Source: Rattus norvegicus (Eukaryota > Chordata > Mammalia > Rodentia > Muridae). From it: 64,000 bases of DNA. Below, piece by piece: positions 49,801-56,104 of this stretch. Position 1 is the stretch's first letter, and each line of letters begins with the position of its first letter. A program made the position numbers and the translations under genes. Under the pieces are notes generated by a model, which was not told the DNA's origin, did not search any database, and saw nothing but the letters and a program-made list of their open reading frames with translations. The stretch spans positions 86,695,359 to 86,759,358 of the forward strand of contig NC_086026.1 in NCBI RefSeq assembly GCF_036323735.1. Reading direction: 5' to 3'.

Positions 49801-52800
49801 ACTCAAGTTAATAAAGATGGAAAAAAATTATGATAAAATGTCTCATTTCCATGGCCTGAAAAGTCAAAACTGTATATTATCATTCAGATTTTCTTAAGCA
49901 TGTACATGGATTCACCTGTAAAAACACATGTACATCCATGAATCAGAAAAAAACCCAACACTTACTGTCATTTCATTCATGCTCAGAAGCATGGGACTAG
50001 GTGGCAAGGTGCCAAGGCGAAATTTGAATCCTTCTTCTAAGGTCATTCCCCAGAATTGGCTGTAGTTCTGTGCTGTCCATCTACCTTACAAATGAAGCAA
50101 AGAAATATGCATAGGTTACATGATATCACTCTTACGAATACAAGCTTATTTCTAAGTCTAAATAGTATATAGCAACAGGATCTCAAAATATGGGAAACAT
50201 TAGTACAGGTCAGATAATCTTCATACAGATTCGGCACTGATTATTCTACAATGAAGTACATGAAACACTAGTTTTGAAACTGACCCATCACAGTTATGAT
50301 TGATATAAGAAACATGAGGCCACATAGTTATAAGTTGAAACCAGGAATATGAAGTCTTTATGTTCTACAAAATAATTAAATATAGTAAGGCTAATATATG
50401 CAGTTTCCTTTAAATGTATTTGATTGCTTTTTAGAAAGAAATTTGACTCTACAGACAAGTACTCACAGGGTAAATAGAATAATCTGTACCTTTAGAATTT
50501 ATATTTGAAAATTCTCAATTAAAAAGAAGTACCCATGAAACATTTAAGGCTAGCTAGCTAGGCATTTTATTTTTGCAGTATTTGACACTGAAGGCAAGAC
50601 CTCAGACATGCAGGCAAGTGTCCTACCGTTGAGCCACTGCTTGGTAGTCCTCACTGTCCTACTTCAAAGAGATTATATTAGCAACTGTTAATAGACATTA
50701 AGACAATTGTGTTAAGGAGTTAATTTGTATACAGTGTTAGCCATTATTAATAGTTACTGGCAAACATAGTAAATCCACTGTTTAAAATTAGCTATTAAAA
50801 TTCAAGTTTTTCTAAAGGTTTACTTTTCTACCTTGCTTATTAAAAATCTCTAATTTCAAAATGTGATATAGGAAATTAAAGTTAGATTTCTCCAGTAGGT
50901 GATATTGGCTGAAAACTGCACATTTGACCGACATCTAAACATTGCTCATCTAAAGCATTCACATTACACACAAATCTTTGCAGTATTTAAATCAGGTCCA
51001 TACTGTACTTTGTTGTGTTTATTAGCAAAATTACTCATAGTGTGATGGGCTCCTTTGAGTGATTAAAACTTCAACTACATGTTCAGTAATATTTTTAAAG
51101 CACAATCTGCAACACCTAAGAAATTTCAAGGTAGAAACCTCTGGATGTATGTTATGCTTGGTCTTGTTGTTTGAAAGACAAAGAGAACTTGTTTGAACAA
51201 AGTGTGATGGGAATGGAGGGAGGTGCCCTGTAGTCTTCAAATTGGTCTGATACAACCAGGGTTCATTTAACTCTGCACTCAATTTAATGAAAGGAAAAAG
51301 CATTTTAAAATTTAGGAGGGAGGTATGGATCTGGAGTGGGGGATCCTACCTTTAACCCCACCACTCAGGAGGCTCTATGAGTTCAACACCAGCCCAGTCA
51401 AGAGTGTGAGTTCTAGCATCCAGGGATGCAAAGTGAGACAGTCAGGAGAGGATGTTCAGCTACAGTTAGGCACATTTGCTGCTCTTGAAAAGGACTGGAA
51501 TTCAGTTCTCAGCACCCACACCCTCTGTAATTCCAGAACCAAAGGATACAATGTCCACTGTTGACTGCTGCCATGTGTGATATGTACACATATATGAAGA
51601 CAGGCAAAACACTCATATACATAATAAGTATATAAATATTTAAAGATAACAAGAATATAAAAATCTGGTCCTGGCTGATGGTATGTGGGGACTTCACTCC
51701 ATCTTGAACTGTTGCAAGGCATGAGGCATCTTCGAGCTCAATTCTGGGAATCAGAAATTGTGTCTGTGAAACCAATTAAGTTAAAGAACATCAAGATAAA
51801 AAGACAACAATAGAGGAAATGAGAGAAAGAACTGCAGACCACAGAACTAAGACAAGATGGGCTTTTGCCCACCAGGAAGTCAGAGCAGTAAAAAATACCC
51901 AGCACTGGCACAGAGCTAGATCCTGCCAGGAAGAACCATTAGGATTTCAGTACCTGGACCTGTCAGAACTTGGAGAATCGGTTGGTTCTGTGGGAAACCC
52001 CAAAGGCTGGGTGAGCTTAAGGACTAAAGAGGACATTGGAAAGAGATTGCCATGCAAGCACTAGGAGAGGGTGGGGAAATCTCAGATGAAGAGATCCCCA
52101 ATGCTCGCGATGATCTCTGCCGATGCCTGAAGGAGCACATGGTCAGCCTGTGGGTCCACAGAACAAGACTGATGAAAAAGGGCCGAGAGCTGCACCCAAA
52201 GCGAACTCAGCCTGCCCAAATCGCGATCAAGTGACAGAGGCACAGCAGCCCTCAGACGCAGCTCTGGAGAAAAGATTAAGGACCATAAAGCTGAAATATC
52301 TGCACAGCTAATTATCAACCTACCCTATTACAAGCAAGAAACCAACTAGGATTCAGGGGAGAACATGACAGAGCTTACCTAAATCTATTCCAAATTGTCG
52401 GCATGAGTAAATTGAAAGAATGTGTTTTGTTTTGTCGTTAGCTTCATTTGGGTTTTTAGGCAGTGTCTTACTCTGTAACCCTGAATGGCTTACGCCATAC
52501 TTAAATTGACCTCAAATACCGATCCTCCTCCCTTAGCCTCCCAATTGCTGGGATTGCAAGCTTCAGCTCTGGAGCCTGGAAGAGATCAGCTTTAAAGTGT
52601 TGAGTCTGGAATGTTTGCTCCACAGTTTCAGATAAATATAGCAGATAAATAAATCCCTTTATTCTGCTAACTCACTGAGAATTATTTGTGCAATTTTAAC
52701 TTGGCATTGTGTTCTGCCATTTTAGAATGGTATGGCATGTTGGCTCTTCAAGTAGAGAGTAAATCAGTTTAAAGCAAAAAAAATTTTACTTATATTTTCA

Positions 52801-55667
52801 GCAATCCCATAAAAGAAAGACACTTTCATTACTAATTGCTGTAAAAAGAAAGCACAAACAAGTGGCACATGGTGGCTCATGCCTGTAATACACTTGGGAA
52901 GTGGACCAGAGGACTGTCTTAACTTAGACAGCATCCTGGAGTGTGCAGCAAAATGTGGTCTCAACAAATAAACAAACAAACAAATAGTGGATAAATATAC
53001 ACTAAAGGGCATTATGTATAATAATTACAGGTCTGGGCTTAATACAGTGAAGATTTGGGGAAGCAACATTTTCAAGCTTTGCTTGTGTGCTTATAATTCA
53101 CATTTTAATGTATTTCTTTTTTACAAAAGTAAAAGACTCATGCCTCCTAAATATACCTCCATTGTCCTTAAAACAAGTAAATGAGAGGAGAAAAACTCAT
53201 CTTCTGAGGAAGGCAGAATTCACACAACATCCATGTTTTTAAGAATGCCTGCTTTCTACCCTACTTAAGACTGGTTCCCGTGCATGCTGTAACAGTAGAA
53301 GGCTTTTCTCTTATGATTTCTTGGAAATTTGTGCTGCATGGGTCCACTATTTAAATCCTTCGAGAAACCTGACTAGAGTCATTTATCAAGATGATACATA
53401 CTCTTGTGTTTGTTATGTCTTTTCAATTATTTGGATATAATTTAGGCACAAGAAACCATAATCGGTTTCCCGAGAAGTACTCAAATGTCATCAAGCTATC
53501 TCCTAAAATACTAGTTAAACAAACACACCATACAGAGAACTTAAGAATGACTTCAGAATATTAATGGCAAAAATGTGACTTTCTGTACTTTATGCCTTCC
53601 AAGAAAATGCATTAGATACATTGAAATTCAGTGCTACCATTGTCTTGGGAGATATAAATTTTTATGCCTGAAAGAAATCCTTGTAATATTTTTAAAATGT
53701 ATCTCAAGGGCCACTGGGATAGGTCAGGAGACAATGGCACTTACCACCAAGACCGATGAAGGTAGTGCCCTCCCAGGTGTCACTCGGTGGAAGGACAGAG
53801 CCGAGCCTCCAATTTTGTGTGGATATAGCACATGAGCCACAGGTATTAGCATCATACCACAACCATGCTATTCCCACACTCCTCCTCACACACATTTTTT
53901 ACTCTTTTTTTAGTTTTAAAAATATAATTTCGAAAGGCCCTTTAAAGATACATGTCTGGAAATTACTTCACTTTTCTAGTTGCTTCAAGATGGTCTTTTT
54001 ACATTCGGTATTTGGAAGAGTGTCAGTAATGATACTGGTGGCTTATAGACTGACAAGTGGCAGCAGGGAGATGTTAAGGTTAGCCAGATTATTCCCTTTT
54101 CATTCCATTCTGTAAAGAAAACATCACTGGGAGCCTAAAACTTATATCCCTGTGTGTAAGAGGAGAAATGACCAAATTCCAGGGTCCTCAGCTGAGCAAG
54201 AGCTGTTCCCAGAGTTCCTTGGCCATCCTTTTATCATAAAATTGCTAGCTACATAGTCATCTCCACATGTCTTTTGATGTCAGTGTAAGTAATATTTATT
54301 GAGTGTCAAACATTTTTATGAAACTCTCGATTAGAACAATATTAGGGGTGTTGTGAAGATATAACTCTACCTGATTGAGTTTATAGTCTACCTAGGAGAG
54401 CCGCATGTGAGTTTGGTTTGGTTAAGGCAACAAGAGGGAAAAACTGAACAGAATCAGTAAGTCTTCTTAACTACCCTGCATGGAAGGGAATATTCCTTTA
54501 CTCTCTCACCACTCAAACACAAGTCTTTCCTAGACACTCTGAGGCTAACATCTATGTTTTCATTTTCTGTATACATTTTACTTTAACCATTTAATGTTCA
54601 CTTTGTATATCTGAAATGCATGTTTCTGAAAATCTCCCCCCCCATATTTCTTTTCCAGTCAGTTTTTAATATTAGTGACCCTGTTAGAAGCAAGTGACAC
54701 ATTGTATGTGTTTTGAGTAAGTGGGATTGACAAGAAGCCTATACTGAAAGACATGCTTACCCGTAGTCTCCTTTATTGATGTGATCAATTAATTCTGGAA
54801 GAACAAGGCAAACATGTTGGGAACATTTCCATTGTTGTCCTGAACATGTACTGTAAAGATAAAAAAGTTACAAAGTCCTTTGACCTCTACAGGGTATATG
54901 TTTCCAAAATATTAATAAGAATAGTACGTTGTTAAGTAAGTCATAGAACATTCTTTTCTTTTCTTTTTCTTTTTCTTTTTTTTTCCGGATCTGAGGACTG
55001 AACCCAGGGCCTTGCACTTGCTAGGCAAGTGCTCTACCACTGAGCTAAATCCCCAACCCCAAACATTCTTAATTAATGTAGGCTACATGCACATTTGATT
55101 ACTGGAGAAAATAAAATATAAAACCTGTATTAAATCCTGGTCAATGTGCTTGTGTCCTCTAAAGTGACTATATAAGACATGGCCTCATATTCACTACATC
55201 ATAAAAAAACAAATTAAAATGTAACTTTGAAATACTTATATTTGAACATTCTCTGCAAATTAACTCAATTTAATCAGCTTGTTTTCATGTATACTTACTG
55301 TGCTAAAAAAAAACAAAAAACACAATTTGTCAGCAGTCCATCAAAACATTTATAATTTAGAATAGGCTTAATGAGTACTTGTTATATGAAGACTTACTAT
55401 GAAAACATCAAATTTGAAGCTTGCATTAATTACTCACAGAATTACATTTCCAAAACTGTTTTCATACTTCTGAAAATGTATGTCTTAGGGAATGCGACTT
55501 TGGCTTAGATGTGTTAGGTGTATGCTTTAAAAAGCAGATTCCCAAATTCCTGGAAAAATATACGGGCAGAAGAGCCCTAGTCTGTGTCGCTTATGTTACT
55601 CACCAAAAGTTGCAGTTTTCTTTAATCACTGATCCTTCTTCATAATGTTGACTATCTCTGGAGCAAC
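27338..55667 (-). CDS. Tinag: Tinag, tubulointerstitial nephritis antigen: eight internal coding exons (partial gene)
   Basis: Eight exons on the minus strand join into one open frame of 892 nt (64+90+115+121+151+181+46+124), with no stop and consistent phases across all seven internal introns. The translation closely matches what I recall of human and mouse TINAG, a secreted basement-membrane glycoprotein of kidney proximal tubule and a target in anti-tubular-basement-membrane nephritis. Human TINAG has about 476 residues; the exons here cover roughly residues 119-417. They encode a cysteine-rich von Willebrand C-like segment, a linker and most of a peptidase C1 (cathepsin B-like) domain. 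In the active-site motif DQKNCAASWAF the catalytic Cys is Ser, so the protein should be a pseudoprotease. The signal peptide, somatomedin B domain and last ~60 residues are outside the window. Intron sizes in gene order are 753, 4680, 11633, 3228, 2886, 1692 and 2566 bp. TINAGL1 is the main alternative, but the residues fit TINAG better. Confidence 0.96.
27462..30027 (-). other. Tinag: Tinag intron between exons G and H (2566 bp)
   Basis: No SINE or LINE was recognised in this 2.6 kb, which is unusual for the window. The only low-complexity feature is an 11-base G run at 28867-28877. Confidence 0.92.
28867..28877. repeat. G11 homopolymer
   Basis: Eleven consecutive G on the plus strand, C on the transcribed sense of Tinag. 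Confidence 0.97.
30028..30073 (-). CDS. Tinag: Tinag exon G (probably exon 8), 46-bp small exon
   Basis: The acceptor is gatgtatttcatttcag and the donor gtaagccca. Fifteen codons plus one base encode ETEIMREIIQNGPVQ and the first base of Ala. This matches human residues about 360-375 and corresponds to the IMxEIxxNGPVQ helix-strand of cathepsin B-like proteins. At 46 bp it is the smallest exon seen here and would be missed by any open-reading-frame scan. Skipping it would shift the frame. Confidence 0.96.
30501..30578. repeat. (CATT)n/(CATC)n then (TACA)n patch
   Basis: attcattcattcatccatcc followed by acatacatacatac-type units. Confidence 0.92.
31424..31611 (+). repeat. B2/B3-superfamily SINE with (CA)n tail
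   Basis: The head agaccagggagattcagtgg, then ggtaaaggcgttggccacca and gacctgagtttaatcccc show A- and B-box-like tRNA-derived parts. The body (acgatggaaggagaaagc) follows, and about 20 AC units (31571-31610) form the tail. Confidence 0.8.
31766..31946 (-). CDS. Tinag: Tinag exon F (probably exon 7), 181 bp
   Basis: The acceptor is cactcttattccctcag and the donor gtaagtctaaac, both strong. One base completes Gly and 60 codons follow, ending exactly in phase 0. The peptide contains LVSHACYPLF, CAMASRSDGRGKRHAT, RPCPNSFEKSNRIYQC and ends SPPYRISSN. It matches human residues about 299-359, the occluding-loop-like region of the cathepsin B fold. Differences from the mouse protein as I recall it (KEQSTNNNS for KDQNTTNNG; RPCPNSFEK for TPCPNSIEK) support a related rodent such as rat. 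The Asn-x-Ser/Thr sites in this region are potential glycosylation sites. Confidence 0.97.
32911..33080 (-). repeat. B3-type SINE
   Basis: The plus strand gives the complement: tcagatcctttggaactgga, ataaactgccatgtggctgc, ttgaacctgggtctttcaga and ccgtgccatctctccagctcc. It is well preserved. Confidence 0.88.
33440..33760 (-). repeat. B4-type SINE
   Basis: The plus strand reads gttggtgtctttctctttca, tagcgtctctcactgaacct, agtctggccagtgagtccct, and ends cattttacccactgagtcatg. This is the complement of a B4 element with its B1-like half. Confidence 0.8.
34833..34983 (-). CDS. Tinag: Tinag exon E (probably exon 6), 151 bp
   Basis: The acceptor is ttttgtttgaaacag and the donor gtaaataac, a weaker donor than the others because +5 is A rather than G. 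Two bases complete Ser, 49 codons follow, and GG begins Gly. The peptide includes SVAADRIAIQSKGRY, SPQNLISCCAKNRHGCNSG and DRAWWFLRKRG, matching human residues about 249-299. In cathepsin B the same region is the SAEDLLTCC/GCNGG stretch of the left domain, whose paired cysteines form structural disulfides. It follows exon D without a frame break. Confidence 0.97.
35781..35815. repeat. (TTG)n/(TGC)n short tandem repeat
   Basis: ttgttgttattgttgttgttgctgctgctgc-type triplets. Confidence 0.9.
36128..36437 (+). mobile_element. Short L1 3' end with perfect 16-bp target-site duplications
   Basis: A 278-bp L1 3' UTR (36144-36421) ends gtaaataaaaaatacccaat plus an A-rich tail. It is flanked by identical 16-bp repeats AAGAGATTTGCTTTTA at 36128-36143 and 36422-36437. 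The 3' UTR is the rat-type L1 (caccagtggaaggggaagtc, ggaggggaacacccatataa). The perfect duplications suggest a fairly recent insertion. Confidence 0.96.
37831..37892. repeat. Perfect 31-bp tandem duplication
   Basis: The unit starts tatacattttatacatttta and ends taaagagaaaa; copies at 37831-37861 and 37862-37892 are identical. Each unit itself holds two atacatttta subunits. Confidence 0.95.
38212..38332 (-). CDS. Tinag: Tinag exon D (probably exon 5), 121 bp, pseudo-active-site exon
   Basis: The acceptor is cttctctttcccttag and the donor gtaagaatg. Forty codons plus one base encode ASYPRADLPEVFIASYKWPG and then THGPLDQKNCAASWAFSTA. In active peptidase C1 enzymes the motif is DQG-C-GSCWAF; here the catalytic Cys position is Ser, as in known TINAG proteins. 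This marks the start of the papain-like domain (human residues about 209-249). The exon lies in a region otherwise free of recognisable repeats, with 11.6 kb of intron upstream and 3.2 kb downstream. The first residues (ASYPRA) differ from human (ASLPAT), as expected near a domain border. Confidence 0.97.
40771..40811. repeat. (AAT)n microsatellite
   Basis: About 13 uninterrupted AAT units. Confidence 0.97.
42593..42611. repeat. Poly-T run (about 19 nt)
   Basis: A homopolymer run; no recognisable SINE body adjoins it on either side. Confidence 0.95.
43163..43384 (-). repeat. B3-type SINE
   Basis: The plus strand shows the complement of a B3: atttattgagcttactgcat, gaactgtagttacaggcact, gtgaactgccatgtgggtgc and tctgagccatctctctgggtcc. 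Confidence 0.78.
44070..44135 (-). repeat. ID/B4-like SINE fragment
   Basis: aaccagggctttgcatatac and taggcaagcattctactcct resemble the complement of the tRNA-Ala-derived ID head. It is diverged. Confidence 0.55.
46357..46402. repeat. (ACC)n/(ACA)n triplet patch
   Basis: ctcaccactaccgccaccacc followed by aacaacagcagcaacaag-type units. Confidence 0.85.
47462..47590 (+). repeat. Diverged B1/proto-B1 SINE
   Basis: It begins tagccggacatgatagcaca and ctcctataatctcagcacac, as in B1. The second half is decayed. Confidence 0.6.
48226..49830 (+). mobile_element. 5'-truncated L1 (ORF2 end plus 3' UTR)
   Basis: The plus strand enters L1 at ggaagcatctcgaacacatg and continues through the end of ORF2 (IDKWDLIKLQSFC, DPAIPLLGIYPKDAPTYN) to a rat-type 3' UTR ending agaaatactcaagttaataa. 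The ORF2 frame carries stops and shifts. It is antisense to Tinag, and its 3' end is about 135 bp from exon C. No convincing target duplication was seen. Host sequence upstream happens to be in frame, giving a chimeric 126-codon open frame (48132-48512) that I regard as fortuitous. Confidence 0.94.
49966..50080 (-). CDS. Tinag: Tinag exon C (probably exon 4), 115 bp
   Basis: The donor is gtaagtgttg. The acceptor is set by phase: the previous exon ends in GG, so the exon must start with A to give Gly-Trp, using the AG of ...tttgtaaggtag. A second AG lies four bases upstream and would create an immediate stop. The exon encodes WTAQNYSQFWGMTLEEGF and ends PSPMLLSMNEMT, matching human residues about 170-208 almost perfectly. 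This is the linker and propeptide-like stretch before the papain-like domain. The 3' end of an antisense L1 lies only about 135 bp beyond the donor. Confidence 0.95.
50572..50655 (-). repeat. ID/B4-like SINE fragment
   Basis: agcctc-type sequence: caagacctcagacatgcagg, caagtgtcctaccgttgagccactgc. This resembles the complement of the ID head; diverged. Confidence 0.5.
51318..51438 (+). repeat. Diverged B1 SINE
   Basis: cctacctttaaccccaccac, tcaggaggctctatgagttc and caacaccagcccagtc follow the B1 order with a deletion. Confidence 0.65.
51440..51650 (+). repeat. B3-type SINE adjacent to B1
   Basis: gctgctcttgaaaaggactgg, attcagttctcagcacccac, tgtaattccagaacc and gacaggcaaaacactcatat match B3 in order, ending in an A/T-rich tail. 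Confidence 0.72.
51800..52350. other. Unexplained CpG-bearing block
   Basis: About 550 bp with several CpGs (gctcgcgatgatc, gccgatgcc, ggccgagagc, aatcgcgatc) in otherwise CpG-poor, AT-rich intron. Moderate open frames exist on both strands (for example 51819-52064 and 52052-52234 plus; 52082-52318 minus), but none gives a protein I recognise. No L1, SINE or Tinag match was seen. It may be a decayed retrocopy, an LTR fragment or an exon of a noncoding transcript. Confidence 0.35.
52450..52565 (-). repeat. Diverged B1 SINE
   Basis: The plus strand reads ggcagtgtcttactctgtaa, cctcaaataccgatcctcct and tagcctcccaattgctggga, the complement of B1. Confidence 0.75.
52862..52986 (+). repeat. Diverged B1 SINE
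   Basis: gtggcacatggtggctcatgc and ctgtaatacacttgggaagt start it, and the A-rich tail aataaacaaacaaacaaat ends it. Confidence 0.75.
53703..53905 (+). repeat. Diverged B2/B3/B4-superfamily SINE
   Basis: ggataggtcaggagacaatg, cacttaccaccaagaccgatga and ggtggaaggacagagccgag match the same SINE type as at 31424-31611 in order. It ends in cacacaca-like sequence. Confidence 0.6.
54761..54850 (-). CDS. Tinag: Tinag exon B (probably exon 3), 90 bp
   Basis: The acceptor is ttttttatctttacag, a strong pyrimidine tract, and the donor is gtaagcatg. One base completes the Cys codon from the previous exon, 29 codons follow, and GG begins a Gly codon completed in the next exon. The peptide contains CTCSGQQWKCSQHVCLV, the second half of the von Willebrand C-like segment with its regularly spaced cysteines, and ends INKGDYG. 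Human has NKGDYG at the same place (about residues 140-170). Only 753 bp separate it from the upstream exon, the shortest intron in the window. Confidence 0.95.
54851..55603 (-). other. Tinag: Tinag intron between exons A and B (753 bp)
   Basis: A short GT-AG intron. Its only recognised content is an ID SINE at 54956-55061 inserted in the same orientation as the gene. The remaining sequence is AT-rich and unremarkable. Confidence 0.93.
54956..55061 (-). repeat. ID SINE (rat-type) with target duplication
   Basis: The plus strand is the complement of an ID element: T-rich tail, ccggatctgaggactgaacc, cagggccttgcacttgctag, gcaagtgctctaccactgag, ctaaatccccaacccc. The 9-bp AACATTCTT at 54947-54955 and 55062-55070 is a target duplication. 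It lies in the 753-bp intron in the same orientation as Tinag. Confidence 0.95.
55604..55667 (-). CDS. Tinag: Tinag exon A (probably exon 2), 64 bp
   Basis: On the minus strand the acceptor reads cctgttatcag and the donor gtgagtaac. The exon starts with the last two bases of a Gly codon and ends with two bases of a Cys codon. It encodes GCSRDSQHYEEG followed by SVIKENCNF, matching human residues about 119-140 (GCFKDGQHYEEG in human). This is the start of the von Willebrand C-like cysteine-rich segment of TINAG. The F at the end replaces Ser in human, and FKDG has become SRDS, both ordinary ortholog differences. The previous exon (signal peptide and somatomedin B domain) was not found in the 8.3 kb upstream and must lie beyond the window. 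The exon number is inferred from an 11-exon gene model. Confidence 0.93.
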
Positions 55668-56104
55668 CTGATAACAGGACATGCAAGCAAATGAGAATTT
55701 CAAGCCGAGAAACCATATCTGCGTGACATGCCATCTACGATTGTCATTAGTTGATGGAATGTGAAAAACTACTTATTGCCAATCTGATAGCAGTCTCCAT
55801 CTGATTTGGGTTAGGGTTTATATATCAAATTCTTTTGTGCTTGCTCTGTGAGCTTTTGTTTTTATGGTGTGCATTACATCCCAAAACAGATCAATGTGGA
55901 ATCTATGAAGAAGAGGCAACAGAGAGATTATAAGAACCAGAGGTTGTGAATGACTTCACGGAACAAGTATCTTCTAGGCACAACAAGACAGATGCAAACA
56001 TAAATTCACAGAAATCGTGGCAGTGCCCAGGTTCAAACCAGGTAGAGTGCCAGCACTGAAAGGGCCAGTGAACATGGGATCTTAACCCTCATTAAGAAAC
56101 TATT

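Larger units (their letters stand above)
38333..49965 (-). other. Tinag: Tinag intron between exons C and D (11.6 kb)
   Basis: The largest fully enclosed intron. It holds a (TAA)n run, a poly-T run, a B3 SINE, an ID-like fragment, a diverged B1 and a 1.6-kb L1 in antisense orientation near exon C. The stretches 38640-40770, 40815-42590, 42615-43160, 43390-44065, 44140-46350, 46405-47460 and 47595-48220 show no gene and no repeat I can name. The segment 39700-39830 has weak L2-like resemblance. Confidence 0.9.
50081..54760 (-). other. Tinag: Tinag intron between exons B and C (4680 bp)
   Basis: It contains old SINEs at 50572-50655, 51318-51650, 52450-52565, 52862-52986 and 53703-53905, plus an unexplained CpG-bearing block at about 51800-52350. 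The stretches 50085-50570, 50660-51315, 52990-53700 and 53910-54760 are AT-rich with nothing recognised. Confidence 0.9.

Noticed and set aside
54956..55061. A tRNA-Ala gene
   Set aside because: The tRNA-like part belongs to an ID SINE with a T-rich (A-rich on minus) tail and target duplications.
55806..55822. Interstitial telomere repeat (gggttagggtt)
   Set aside because: Fewer than two units; expected by chance.
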